Below, piece by piece: positions 13,395-24,858 of a stretch of DNA of 64,000 bases (position 1 is its first letter; each line of letters starts with the position of its first letter). Source of the DNA: Lycocorax pyrrhopterus obiensis. Taxonomy: Eukaryota > Chordata > Aves > Passeriformes > Paradisaeidae. Both the position numbers and the translations under genes were made by a program. Under the pieces are notes generated by a model, which saw only the letters and a list, made by a program, of their open reading frames with translations, did not search any database and had not been told where the DNA came from. The DNA lies in NCBI GenBank assembly GCA_014706295.1, contig JACSVZ010000002.1, positions 111,240,930-111,304,929 of the forward strand, read 5' to 3'.

Positions 13395-14440
13395 ACATGA
13401 TCAGTGAGCAACTGGCTCGTGAGTTGTACACAAAGAGTTATAGTGAACAGAGTGACATTAGACTGGCCACTAGTGGGGTTGTGCAGGGCCCTGTCTTAGG
13501 CCCAGTGCTCAGCAACATTGTAATCAATGACTTGGGTTCAGGACTCAAAGGGATACTGAACAAGTTTGCAGATGATACGAAATTGGGAGGAACTGTTGAC
13601 TCCTTTGAAGGCACAGAGGCCCTGCTGACAGACCTTGACTAATTTGCTGTGCTGGGCACCCTCCAACCATATGAAGGGCAGCCATAACAAGGGCAAGAGC
13701 TGGATTCTGCACGTGCAAAGGGGAAACTCTCCATGTACAGACAGGAGAACAAGAGGCTAGAAAGCAGTGTCGTGGAAAGGGACCTGGGGGTCCTGGTCAA
13801 TGGCACGTTGATTACAGGCAGCCAGGAGGGCCAGCCGTGTCCTGTGGTGCATGAAGCACAGCATCACCAGCCGGGCAAGGGAGGGGATTGTTCTGCTCTG
13901 CTCTGCTCTGCACTGGGGTGGCCTCACCTCGGGTGCTGGGGGCAGTTTTGGGCATCTCAGTATAAGAAGGATCTAAAGCTACTAGAGGGTGTCCAAAGGA
14001 GGTGAACAAAGAAGGTGAAGGGTCTGGAGGAGAAGCTGTATAAGGAGTGGTTGAGGGCACTTGGTCTGTTCAGCATGGAGGAGACTGAAGGGAGACCTCA
14101 TCGGAGTGTACAACTTCCTCGTAAGAGGAAGGGGGACAGATACTGATCTCTCCTCTGTGGTGACTGGTGATGGTCACCAAGGGAACGGCCTGAAGTTGTG
14201 TCAGGGAAGGTTTAGGTTGGATATCAGAAAAAGGTTCTTCGCTCAGAGGGTGGTTGAGCACTGGAACAGGCTCCCCAGGGCAGTGGTCACAGCACCAAGG
14301 CTGACAGAGTTCAAGAAGAGTTTGAACAACACCCTGAGGCACATTGTGGGATTGTTGGGGATGTCAAGTGCGGGGCCAAGAGCTGGACTCAATGATTCTT
14401 GTGGGTCCCTTCCAACTTAGAAATTCTATGATTTTGTGAC
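13395..14440 (+). mobile_element. CR1 LINE, 5'-truncated, with decayed reverse-transcriptase end and intact 3' terminus
   Basis: The + strand encodes the later part of a CR1 ORF2 reverse transcriptase: GVVQGPVLGPVLSNIVIND at about 13465-13530, then KFADDTKLGG, the FADD version of the catalytic YADD box. A stop follows at 13640 and the C-terminal part (FWASQYKKDLKLLEGVQRR, then further blocks to LNNTLRHIVG) is spread over other frames with stops, so the copy is dead. The element ends at TTCCAACTTAGAAATTCTATGATTTTGTG, written here only as a description of the CR1 tail (last bases near 14438). It begins mid-ORF2, the usual result of incomplete reverse transcription. It lies in sense orientation to SNTG1. 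The 5' boundary is approximate. Confidence 0.92.
13397..13642 (+). pseudogene. Fragment of CR1 ORF2 reverse transcriptase (inactive)
   Basis: An 81-codon open stretch covering the palm region with GPVLGPVLSN and the FADDTKLGG catalytic motif. Family knowledge: CR1 ORF2 carries an endonuclease plus reverse transcriptase of roughly 900 or more residues, so only a small slice is left. The apparent ATG is not a natural start. A stop codon ends it before the thumb region, and later ORF2 blocks continue in different frames. Confidence 0.85.
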
Positions 14441-15110
14441 TTAGAGCCATAGTCTTGTTTCTTAATTTATAATCTTTTTAATTTACATGGAGGAGAATTT
14501 TGCCTCAGAACTTGGGGTAGACAAGACTGGTTTTGGTCTTTTGTCAACAGTTCAAAGAGTTATGCAGGCAAGCTAAAGGTAGCATTAACATTTTTGTTGC
14601 AATCACATCTAGGCCTACAGTTTGTATCTGAACTTTTACTGCATTTCATTTTTCCCTCCAAGTTTAATCGCAGGTGAAGAAAGGTTCCCAAAAGCAGACA
14701 GAAAACATTAAAATTTCAAGATGTTCAAAACAACATCCTAGCATAGTCTTCCTAGCCAATCATTTATTTATCTGTATTGAATCTATGGAATATTTCACCA
14801 GAGATTCAATGTTTTAAATAAGTGAACTACCTGCAAAAAGCCTGCTGCTCAGCTAACATGATATTTATAATGATATTTTGTTTCATATACATAAAAGATA
14901 TATGAACATATATGTAAAAATAAAGTTCAAATTGGTAAAGCTTTATAATTCCATAGATCTTACACAAAATACACACTCTAGAGAAATAGAAGGTGTACTT
15001 AATTTTTGCAGTAGTTATATTATAGAAGATACCAGTAAGAAAAAATATGAAGTTTGAGACTAAAAAGAATGTAAATCAGCAGGTATAATTTTACTGATAT
15101 ATTGATATAC

Positions 15111-16120
15111 TGTCACTTGTCACTTGGGAAAAGAGGCCGACCCCCGTCTGGCTACAGCCTCCTTTCAGGTGGTTGTGGAGAGTGATAAGGTCTCCCCTGA
15201 GCCTCCATTTCTCCAGGCTAAACAATGTCAGCTCCCTCAGCTGCTCCCCACAGGACTTGTACTCCAGACCCTTCCCCGGCTCTGTTCCCCTTTTCTGGAC
15301 ATGCCCCAGCACCTCAATGTCCTTCTTGGAGTGAGGGACCCAAAACTGAACGCAGCATTCGAGGTGAGGCCTCACCAGTGCCAAATACAGGGAGACAATC
15401 ACTGCCCTGGTCCTGCTGGCCGCACTCTTTCTGATACAGGCCACTGATACAGGATGCCATTGGCTTTTTTGGCCACCTGGACACACGCTGGCTCATGTTC
15501 AGTCGCAGTTGACCAGCACCCCCAGGTTCTTTCTCATCGGGCAGCTTTCCAGCCAGTCTTGCCACAGCCTTTCCCTCATGCACTAGATTGGTCGCCTGGT
15601 CAAAAATGGAGATCAGGCTGGTCAAGCAAGACTTGCCTTACATACACCTGTTCTTGCTGGGCCTGATTCCCTGGTTGTCCTGTGCATGGTGTGGGATGGC
15701 TGTCAAGATGATGAATGACCTGCCCCAGGTCAGGCTGACAGGTCTGTAGTTCCCCAGATCCTCCTTCTGGCCATTCTTGTAAATGGGCATCGTATTTGCC
15801 AACTTCCAGTCGACTGAACTCTCTGGTTAGCCAGGACTGCCGGTAAATGATGGAAAGTGACTCACTGAGCACCTGTGCCAGCTCCCTCACTATCCTTCCG
15901 TGGATCCCATCTGGCCACATGTGTGTGTCTAACCACTGCAGCAGATCACTGACCATTTCCCCTTGGATTATTGTGGCTTCACTCTTCTCCCTATCCTTGT
16001 CTCCCAGCTCAGAGGTTTGCTACCAGGTGAATAACTGGTCTTACTATTAAAGACTATGGTAAAGAAGGCATTAAATACCTCAGCCTTTTCCTCATCCTTT
16101 GTCACTATGAGAAGGCACTT
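15111..16120 (-). mobile_element. CR1 LINE, antisense, truncated at both ends and internally deleted
   Basis: Read on the minus strand from about 16120 downward, it shows ORF2 blocks including DWKLANTMPIYKNGQKEDLG and NYRPVSLT (about 15815-15730) and SCLTSLISIFDQATNLVHEG (about 15630-15575). The next recognisable block is the late segment RLAGKLPDEKEPGGAGQLRL. The reverse-transcriptase core with FADD that should lie between is missing, with the junction near 15555-15565. ORF2 then continues through [20 protein letters not shown] and [12 protein letters not shown] to about 15111, where similarity stops abruptly. The usual CR1 3' terminus is absent. Several frame changes make it inactive. Confidence 0.9.
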
Positions 16121-16426
16121 TGAAGAATCATGCTCTTTCAGAAAAATAACATCATTGTCAGCACTATTTTATAAAGTACTTTATAAAGGAAGAAAGAGGT
16201 GTTGTATTTTTAAAAACAGGTGTTGCTAATTTAACTTTTTATAATCATTTCTCATGCAAATCTATATTCTTTAAAAATACTGGTCAAATTAGACTGTAGA
16301 TAATTAAATACTCATTCTTTGTAAATATGATAATAAACATAATAAAGTTCAGTTTTCATATAAGCAATATCTTCTCTAAGTAGGTAAAATTAAAATGTTC
16401 ATCACAAGCGTGTAGTTTTGACAATT

Positions 16427-16445
16427 TTGACAATTTTCATCACAT
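16427..16445. repeat. Tiny GACAATTTT tandem
   Basis: Two adjacent copies of a 9-10-bp GACAATTTT unit in AT-rich intron. It is probably replication slippage and has no evident role. Confidence 0.6.
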
Positions 16446-16739
16446 ATTAAATCCCGTTTCCAATTACCAGGTTTTGAGGTGATATCATTAGAAAAGATAT
16501 GGATGTAAATGTCTACAGAGCCACAGGAAACAACTGAATTATGGTTGTATGGCAAATAATTTAGAGATTCTATTCAGAATCATTCCAGTGCTCACTAAAA
16601 TTGACGACAAGTGATATGGGTTAAGTGGAACACTGCCAAATGAAATATAAAGTCTCTGAAGTCTGTCTCTTTCTTTCCAAATCTGCTGAGTACTTACAAT
16701 GAAGTTCAACACTGAGAAGGATCTTTTAATGTTTTTCAG

Positions 16740-16870
16740 GATACATTATCATGTTCCTCATGGCCAGCATCCCCGGGACTTAGGTGGGAGAAAAGGTGGT
16801 GCGATCTTCGATTAATACCACTTCTTCATTCACGATTTTCCCAGTACCTTCCAGGATCAGATTTGTGCAG
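16740..16870 (+). CDS. SNTG1: Gamma-1-syntrophin, internal coding exon: start of second half of split PH module
   Basis: This 131-bp exon encodes 43 codons plus two bases: DTLSCSSWPASPGLRWEKRW, then CDLRLIPLLHSRFSQYLPGS and DLC. The WEKRWCDLRLIPLLHSRFSQY block is characteristic of syntrophins, where the polypeptide re-enters the PH fold after the PDZ insertion. From memory the mammalian protein reads PTSPG and QYVPGTDLSRQ here; this copy has PASPG and QYLPGSDLCRQ, conservative changes fitting a bird orthologue. The acceptor is GTTTTTCAG and the donor AG|GTAAAG at 16871, a slightly weak donor because position +4 to +6 reads AAG. It enters at phase 0 and leaves at phase 2. Confidence 0.95.
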
Positions 16871-17813
16871 GTAAAGAAGTTCTGAAGGTTGAAACTTGAC
16901 TTCTTGGTTGACAGATGCAGGCCCTAGGAAGTTGCCTTGTTGGAGAAATTGCATTATTATTTCCACTGCAGCTGCCAGAGACATAAAACATAGGAACTTT
17001 CATAAAGGTCTGTCTAGGTCCACCTTGGCTCATGTTCTCCTCTGACATCAGCTGGGAACAGGTATGTGGGGAGATGATGGGTGATCTTCCTACTTGCATC
17101 TAGTGCTCAGCACCTTTCGCAGTTTGAGATGAAACATACGTCATCATATGTAATAGCTGCTAATGCTTCTGTCCTCCAAAGCTTCCTTCTAAGTTGCTTG
17201 TTTTTATGTCTTTTTTATGCAATGCATTATGGCATTGAGCTCTGCAATGTGATTTTGTTTTTAAAATGTATTTCCTTCTGTTTGTGTTAAATACTTCTTC
17301 TGATAGCTACATTGGGTGAAATAATCTTGTTTGGGAGCAGCAAGGGCTGGCTGCTCTGTGGGGAAGATAAGCCAAGAGAGAGGGTGGCAGTGAGGCTGGA
17401 CAAGGCATAGTCCATGCAGACAAGGTTCCTATCCCGCTGCTCCCCATGGAGGAACAGAGAAGGCTTAGGCACAGTCTTCAGAGGAGTCCATCATGGTCAC
17501 TTGAAGCTCAGTTTAGGATGGGAAATCAGCCTACAGGTCCAAATCAGTGGGAGACATGTCCAGGCACAGGAGTAGCTGAAGCCACACTCACGTGAGGACC
17601 ATGAGTAAGAGCCTGAGCTGATAAGCATCTCCCAGTTCTTGTACTTTTCTTCATGTTTATATCTACAGTAGGGGTTTTTTTGTTTCCATATAGCTAAGGG
17701 GTTTTTTTCCCATGTTTTACTTTGCATGTGTTAACATTTAAATTCATTGCCAATTTGTCACAATCACTGGGATAGCTGTCCAAAGCTCATAGTCAGGTTT
17801 AACTTTATGGCAT

Positions 17814-18345
17814 TGTGGTGGGTTGACCATGGCTGGATGCCAAATGTCAATCAAGCTGCTCTATCACTCCCCTCCTCAACAGGATGAAGGGGAAGAAAAT
17901 AAGATGGAAATAAGCTGGCGAGTCAAAATAAAGGCAGTTTAATAAAACAAAAGCAAAGGCCACACATGGAAGCAGAAAACCCCAAATATTTATTCTCTAC
18001 TTCCCATCATCAGGTGATGTTCAGTCACATCCTGGGAAGTAGGGCTTTGGTACATGTAGTAGTTGCTCTGAAAGACAAGTGTCATAATTAATTAATGCCC
18101 TCCCTCCTCTTCCTTTTTCCTAGCTTCCATTGCTGAGCAGATGTCATATGGTGTAGAATATCCCTTTAATCAGTTTGAGTCAGCTGTCCTGGTGATTTCC
18201 CCTCCCAAGATTGTGTTCCCCCAGCCTGTTGGTGAGGAGGGAATGTTGGAGAGACAGCTCTGTGCCAACACTGTTCAGCGGTAGCCAAAACACTTGTTTA
18301 ATCAAAATCTTTCTAGCTACCAATACAAAGCTACAAAGCACAACA
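17814..18345 (-). mobile_element. Solo LTR of an avian ERVL-type endogenous retrovirus, antisense
   Basis: On the minus strand the element starts TGTTGTGCTTTG, passes through GGACAGCTGACTCAAACTG and AAAGGGATATTC followed by CATATGACATCTGCTCAG, then a region with AATAAA-like polyadenylation signals, and ends with CATCCAGCCATGGTCAACCC followed by ACCACA. This order matches a widespread avian ERVL-type LTR as I remember it. TG...CA ends are present at about 18345 and 17814. No internal gag, pol or env sequence flanks it, so it is a solo LTR formed by recombination. CpG is largely decayed, pointing to an older insertion. A target-site duplication is not clear (TATGG on one side, CTATG on the other is only suggestive). 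Confidence 0.78.
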
Positions 18346-20028
18346 CTATGAGAGCTGCTGTGAGGAAAATTAAATTCGTCTCAGAAAGACCCAATACAGA
18401 CCTAGAGCTTGTCATTGTTTAATATTATCCTAATAAATCTGAAAAAATTAGGAAGGAAGACAAAAATATTCGGTAGTGATTACTGTTTGTAAAGCTATGA
18501 AATAGAAATGAAAATAGCTACAAAGTCTAACAAGGCAACTATATAAGATCATACTTGTTAAAAGTTTTAAACATCTAGGTATTGTATGGTTTCATTAATC
18601 ATCTGTGTATATAAGAATGGAGTTCTCATACTGAAATACTTCTGTGAGCTCCACTATGTAAAGGCATTAACTGGAGGAAAGATGTGTACAGGTACAGAGC
18701 ATATTACTCCGTAATTTCTTCTTCTAATTAATCACCTAGGAGTAGATTTATGAAGCCCCAGAAACTGGGGGAAGAGAAGTCTTTTTCAGTCTATTTGGAA
18801 TTTTTATGGAGTTAATTTTATAGTTTCTTATCGCAGCCTGCTTCCTTCTCATTGGTACTCAGTAAACACTTGAAAGTTGCACAAAAGCTGTCCATGGCCT
18901 CAGTTGGTTCTTAGGACTGTTGTTTCTCAGAATTACACTGCCTAGGTCTGCCAGCCATTTCTCCTATTCACAGAGCTGAAATTAAGGCAGTAGTTGTTGT
19001 GGATCGTAGTGGAGCTAAAGCCAGCCTGCAGCTTTTGACCAGCAATAGCAGGACCAGATTTGCTTGGCTGCGTGAACCTTGGTCTGTTGAGGAACAGTGG
19101 CTGGGCCAGGGAGGCAAGGTGTAAGCCAAACGCTACAAAACCTTCTTGGCTGAACTGAACTGGAGCAGGATAAAGTCACCAGAGAGGCAGGAGGCGTTTC
19201 ACTAAATTTTATGAAAGCTTTCAGCTCCATATTTAACAATGAAGCATAAAGGGCCCAAAATCATAACAGTCAAATATGAGATCTATTCTACTGTATACTT
19301 CAGATAAGGTATTGAATTAAATAGAACTACTCACATGGAAAATAAGCACTTATTCAGCTGTTCATAGATCGAGGGTTTTAAAATGCAGTCTTCTGCATCA
19401 ATAAAAAACAAGCTTAAAGTTCATATTATAGAACATAACAAAGAAAGTTTCTTAGGCAGTAACAGTATTCCTGACATTTGAATTTCTAGAAAATAAATGT
19501 AAAAGTACGTTAATACGAAATGAAATGCCTGAACTCATACTCAAACCTTGAAAAACTACTCTGATAATTTTCCCCTTGTGTCCTTCTATTCTAACATGAG
19601 GAAGTAAGAGTCTTAAAAAAACCAAAAATGCAGGATGCATATGAGAGAGGAAGTGGGATTTTCTTAAAGCATAGAACCAACATTTTATGTCGCTAGTTTA
19701 TAAGACTGTTTTAAATTACTGTAAACATTTTTAAATGTTACTCCCTCTCAGAATTTGTTATGAGAGAAAGGTAGATACTTTTTAAAAGAGACTGCTATAA
19801 ACAGCAACATAAAAGAAAGGATATTAAAAATAATATAGGGAAGCAACATTAAATGAAAGCTAATTCATTACATTTTCCAAAGTTAGTATTTACAAGGCTG
19901 TTTTCCCTATGTAAAGTCTAATAACTTTTTATATTTCAGAGTTTGATATGGAAATATCTTTCTCACATACAATATTAAACCTCATAATCATGTTCTGGCT
20001 TTTCCAGTGGAATGCTTGAGACACCTAA

Positions 20029-20085
20029 ATTCTGGAGGATACTCATACAGAATTCTGGAGAGTATTCATACAGAATTCTAGAAGA
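20029..20085. repeat. 23-bp imperfect tandem repeat, about 2.4 copies
   Basis: Units start ATTCTGGAGGATACTCATAC (20029-20051), ATTCTGGAGAGTATTCATAC (20052-20074) and ATTCTAGAAG (partial, to about 20085). Copies differ at a few positions, so it is not a very recent slippage. No gene overlaps it; the minus-strand open frame across it is coincidental. Confidence 0.85.
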
Positions 20086-22273
20086 CAGTGAGTTTAATCT
20101 TGCAAAGCTCATTAATTTCAAATATAGTTTTTGAGTTCCAGAGGTCATAGAACCTGAAATGTGTAGTTGAGTAAGTGTGTATCCAATCACATTTTTTTTG
20201 TGTATTATAAAGTGATTAATCTACTATTTGTTCCATTTAGTACAAAACATGTATTTAAAACTTATGTTTTCAGGTTTGCACAGTATTATGAACTTGGGCT
20301 GGTAGACTCATTCAAGAAAATACTGTTACAATACTCTAAGGCTATCTACTGCCAAGACACGTTCACAAGTAATTTATTAGGTACCCATGTATCATACTGT
20401 CTGTGTTTATTGATACTTGGGTAGTAACGTGGATGAATGGTTTTGTACTTGCACAGATCAAATTCCTAGGACCAATAGGAACAATCTGATGCCCTAAATG
20501 CACCAGATTCACTGTGTGTGTAGTGTAAGAGAAATTCATGCATGAGGATTGAATCTGGAACCTACTGGGGGTTTTGTGCTTGTGTTAATGTCACATGTTA
20601 ATATATTTCTTGGATCCCTGCTTTGACTTATGGTTGATAGAGTGTGTAGAAACAAGGTGAGTCCTGAAATCAGTGCTATTTTTCTTAAAAGAGATAATCA
20701 ACAATTTCGAGCCCATGCTATGGTCTTCATGTAAGGATTTAGAAATTTATTCTGGAAAATTTTTCTATTTATATTTATAACCATCTAAAATAAAGGATAG
20801 AATAAATAAATGCTAGCAACATTACCTGAAGATTCTTTAAATAAATCTTCCTCAAAACTTGACTGGAATTATTTGAAAACAAGTCTCTGAAAGAAGTCTG
20901 TCTTGGTTGGTATTTTTGGGGATTTAAAGAGAAATCCCTACCTGTGTGAAAGACAACTAAACTGCTGGATTTAAATAAACCAGAGATCCCTGCAAGATGG
21001 TGTTAATATAAGCCTCACTATCCTGCAAAAGCTGGTTCTCATGCTAGAACTCTCAGAGCAAAGACATGGCTCTAGTTCATTTTTATTCCTTCTCCTAACT
21101 GAAGAAACAGTCTGTTCTCAACGTGGATGCAGTGAAGATAGATATTAGCCTTACATTCTATACAACTAGAATGAAATTTTAAGAGGTAAAAAACCCCAAA
21201 CAGCTTTTCAAAATTGGTATCTGTCTTCAGATATCAGATCTGTCATTAGTGACACTCAGTTTTACTCTGAAGATAACAGGCACTTTGCTTGAGCTATTCT
21301 CAAAGAATCTGAATGATGTACTTAAACCATGAATTGATCATTAACAGTTGGGTTTGTAGCAGAATGTCAGCAGTGGAACTTGGTATTCTCTCTGTTTAGT
21401 AATCTCCTGCTCTGGAATATGGATTATTATTGAGGTTTTTTGGTTTTGAAGACAGAGACCTATGAGCCTTACGAGGGCTTTTAGCAAATGAGGCTATTTA
21501 CTGAAGAAATTAGGTCTGTTACTGCTTTAGCATCTGAAAATTTTCTCTTGTTCTATAATTGCTCAATGCCTGGAAGTGGAAAATCAGTCTATGATGCATG
21601 ATGGATTTTTGTATATATGCCCAAATTGGTGCTGAGGTAGAGGCAGAGGTAGGAGTGTATTTTGGTAATGATCCTATATTCAGAAATGCAATTGGAAAAA
21701 TCATTAATGTTACCTGATCAATTTTGAGTTCTCCAACTTTTCAATCAGTAGTTTAGAAGAGAAACAAAATTCTATAAGCATGAGCAGCCAACAAGGGCCA
21801 TCCAGACAGTAATGCAACTGTGTTTAGACACTCTATTATAAAAATGAAACAAAGGTGTTGAGAAAAAGATGCTGGTATTCACTGAATTTTCCACATTATT
21901 GCCTATGGTTTCCAATGCACACTTTTCTTCTTTGTAGCCTGCTGTATTAAAGTATAAAGTCTTATACATGCATCAGCTCTTTCATTTGCTCAGCTTCTGA
22001 GGTTGTACAGCCTGATGGTCGAGGTTCTGTGGACCTGGTCTATGAAATTTTTTTATAGCCTTATGGAAGCTTAATATTGTCTGATTTGACCTTATAACAT
22101 GATCATTTTAATATGTCAGGTATTTATAAAACAGGAAAACCAGCATTTAGCAGTGTTCAGTGGCTGACCTTCGTTGTAGTTGAAAGAAAAGCATTTCTAC
22201 AAATATTGTTAAGATGATATGCTAGAACAGATAAAATTTTCTTCTGACCTGATCTGTTATGATATGTCTACAG

Positions 22274-22403
22274 GCAAAATGCGTTCCAAGTAATTGCTGT
22301 GGATGGGGTTTGCAGTGGAATAATTCAGTGTCTCTCTGCTGAAGACTGTATTGACTGGCTACAAGCAATAGCAAGTAACATTTCCAACCTCACAAAGCAC
22401 AAT
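22274..22403 (+). CDS. SNTG1: Gamma-1-syntrophin, internal coding exon: end of split PH module
   Basis: This 130-bp exon supplies the last base of an Arg codon (AG|G) and then 43 codons: QNAFQVIAVDGVCSGIIQCL, SAEDCIDWLQAIASNISNLT and KHN. It holds the final strands and C-terminal helix of the PH-like fold, including the DWLQAI helix that carries the conserved PH tryptophan. The acceptor is GATATGTCTACAG and the donor AAT|GTAAGT, a strong consensus. It enters at phase 2 and leaves at phase 0. The frame remains open for another 57 codons beyond the donor to 22574; that is intron, with no support as a genuine extension. Confidence 0.96.
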
Positions 22404-24703
22404 GTAAGTATGGATCCAAGTAAGCCAGAAGGTTTCCCAATCATATTTGATTGTAACTGTCATAAAAGCCTAATGGGTTCACACACAGAATTATCTGCAT
22501 ATAAACAATGCTTGAGGCTGTCTGAGAGAAGTCAACTCAAGTTTGTCGTCAAATCAGACTCTATGAGAAATCATTGAATGGGAAAATATTCTTCCCTATG
22601 GTCATACAGTTCACTTCATCGCTATCAGAGTTATTCACTTCTTAGCAATACCAATTAGGATTAGAAGCAAAGACCAGACACACAGGAGGAAGCCAGGTGT
22701 GATGCATGAACACATATAAAATACAAAAATTCTGTACTCTCTTCGTAGTTTGAGAAAGCACATCTCTACAGAAGCTGGAAAACCAGATCTCAGTTAGATT
22801 TTAGGTCTGTCTAGGTGTCACTTAACACAATGGGAAAGGCAAGGTGCTTCTGTGGTGTAGATACAGATGTTCATTATCAGCAATGATTAAATGCATTATG
22901 CTTCATGAACTTCACTCTTATGATCTGAGCTTATGGGATAGACATCACTTCTTCTTGAAGCAGGAATAAATGTTATGTAAAAGTTTTTCCAAACTACTAA
23001 GTTTGATTGAGAGCTCTTCTGGACCTGCCTGGGATGTGTTCACATTTTAAAATGAACATGTAATTCTCCCTGTATAGAAATCCATATGACACCTTCCCTG
23101 GTTTTCCTCAAAAATAGAGAACACATGGGGAACTCCATTATTTTGAATTTAATTATAACAAGGAAGCCCTTGTGGATTTAATTTATATTCTCTCAGATTT
23201 CCTTAAATCTGCTTTAGCTTCCCAAATCTGTCTCTGAATTTGCTTTAGTTTGCAATCTAGGATACACATCTCCAAGAAATACAACTTCCTTGAATGTGTT
23301 CCCTATATTGCAAACAATGTTCCATCTGGCAGCAATATGTAGAAGTCATTGTATTATAAAAACATGACAGACATGAATTCATCTGCCATCTGCAAGCTTC
23401 CATGCAGTACCAGAGAACTCTATGGCTATTTATTCATCCTTAAAGTGTTGTTGCTATGTAGAACCTTTCTTGTCACACTGGGCATCCTGACAATTGAGGC
23501 TTCTGGGGTTTTTTCTCTTGCCATCTTTACTTCAGTCTACTAATGGTTCTTGCTACTTAAATCAGTGTATTTGTTTGCTTTTAACAACAGACAGAGGCAC
23601 CTAAATTTTACAGGTGTTTTTAAACACTTTAGCTCTGATGAGACTATAATTATGGTTACTTAGCATAACTTGAATTTCGGAAATGCAATGTTATTACATG
23701 CTTTTTTTCCGAGTACGGCTTATCATTGTACACTAATTTCCATAAAATACAGAAAGAATTTATCTAAAGTTTTGTCAAAGGTAAATAGCCTAAATTATGC
23801 AACTATTATGCCAGTCTTTGTACTTACTTTATCCCAAAGACATCCTGTGAAGTAGCCCTGAATGTTACGGCTTATGGTAATTATACATGAGTCTATTTTT
23901 AGAACTGTCCTATTTGTTCATAGCTCTTCTGAATTTATGGAAAATAATGACACTCTGTTTCCTGTAATATACTTTTCTTTTAAATTGTCAGTTGCCAGAA
24001 AGAATTAGTTATTTGACAGCATACGTGATAAGTGGATATAAGAAACATTAGGAATACAGAGGGGAAAAAAACCTCAAACTGTTGCACAGACGAATGATTA
24101 GATGCGATTAGAGGTCCCTGTATTTTGTTTCTTTACAAGATGGTTATTGACGTGCACATACTGTTGATGTTAGCATTTTTTCCTCTGAGAGAGGCATTTA
24201 CTCACAGTCATTCTCCCTTACTGTGCCATCCAGTGCCAAAGAAACAAAGAGAGTAAAAGAATTTTTTTATTAGTTCTTTGGGTAAATTGACTGATTTTTA
24301 GTTTCAATTAACTTCTCATTTCTCTCTAGAGGTTACAGAAAATAATTTGTTTCATTTATATACCATGTAGCTCATAGAAATAGTAACTTACATGCTCTTT
24401 CTCACATCTATTTACCTTTTGAAAAAGAAGGAAGCAGAAAGAAAGCAGAAAAAAGGACTATAACAGCTAGATTGTTTCTGAAAGCATTTCCTTTACCCTT
24501 GTATCAAGTTTGGGGTCTGTAGATTTTTGTGGTATTTCTGTTGCTTAACTTTAGATGTCTTAAAGCAGAATATCCAAAGAGTGAATCTTATTTTACTGCT
24601 GACATCCATTTTATAATGAAATCAATTCCCTCAGGACATGTCTGTCTTTCCTTTGACTGGTAAGGGACCCTAGGGTGGTAAGTTCGTACTTGATACCTAA
24701 GGA

Positions 24704-24718
24704 GATATATATATATAT
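24704..24718. repeat. Short AT dinucleotide repeat
   Basis: About seven AT units in a row. It is a minor microsatellite in intron sequence. Confidence 0.85.
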
Positions 24719-24801
24719 CCTGTCACTGGTGTCTTTGAGGGGCAAAAGCAAGTTTCTCTAAATAAATCTCCCAAAGAAATGCCTGGATATTTTTGGTGAC
24801 C

Positions 24802-24858
24802 AAAAAAAAAAAAAAAAAGAAAAACAAACCAAACCAAAAAAAAAAAAACCACCCCAAA
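24802..24858. repeat. A-rich low-complexity tract
   Basis: A17 at 24802-24818 is followed by AAAAC, AACC and a further run of A, then CCACCCC. It could be the remnant of a poly(A) tail of a retrocopy, but no gene-like sequence precedes it on the + strand, so simple low complexity is the safer call. Confidence 0.85.

Larger units (their letters stand above)
11949..16739 (+). other. SNTG1: SNTG1 intron, 4791 bp, with two opposed CR1 copies
   Basis: A GT-AG intron from GTAAGA to GTTTTTCAG. Roughly 40 percent is CR1 LINE: a sense copy at about 13.4-14.44 kb and an antisense, internally deleted copy at about 15.11-16.12 kb. The remainder is AT-rich single-copy-looking sequence. All long open frames in it (up to 131 codons) belong to the CR1 copies or their opposite strands. 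Confidence 0.9.
16871..22273 (+). other. SNTG1: SNTG1 intron, 5403 bp, with an ERVL-type solo LTR
   Basis: A GT-AG intron from GTAAAG to GTCTACAG. It contains an antisense LTR at about 17.81-18.35 kb and a 23-bp imperfect tandem repeat at 20.03 kb. The 16.9-17.65 kb and 19.0-19.25 kb stretches are somewhat GC-richer than the rest but carry no repeat or coding signal I recognise. Confidence 0.9.

Noticed and set aside
14061..14420. 119-codon plus-strand open frame
   Set aside because: It is CR1 ORF2 C-terminus plus 3' UTR (LTEFKKSLNNTLRHIVG), part of the sense CR1 copy.
15091..15486. 131-codon minus-strand open frame
   Set aside because: It is the decayed C-terminal part of CR1 ORF2 ([20 protein letters not shown]), not a host gene.
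24802..24858. A-rich tract as poly(A) tail of a processed pseudogene
   Set aside because: The preceding 1 kb on the + strand shows no coding similarity, and the A run is mixed with AACC units.
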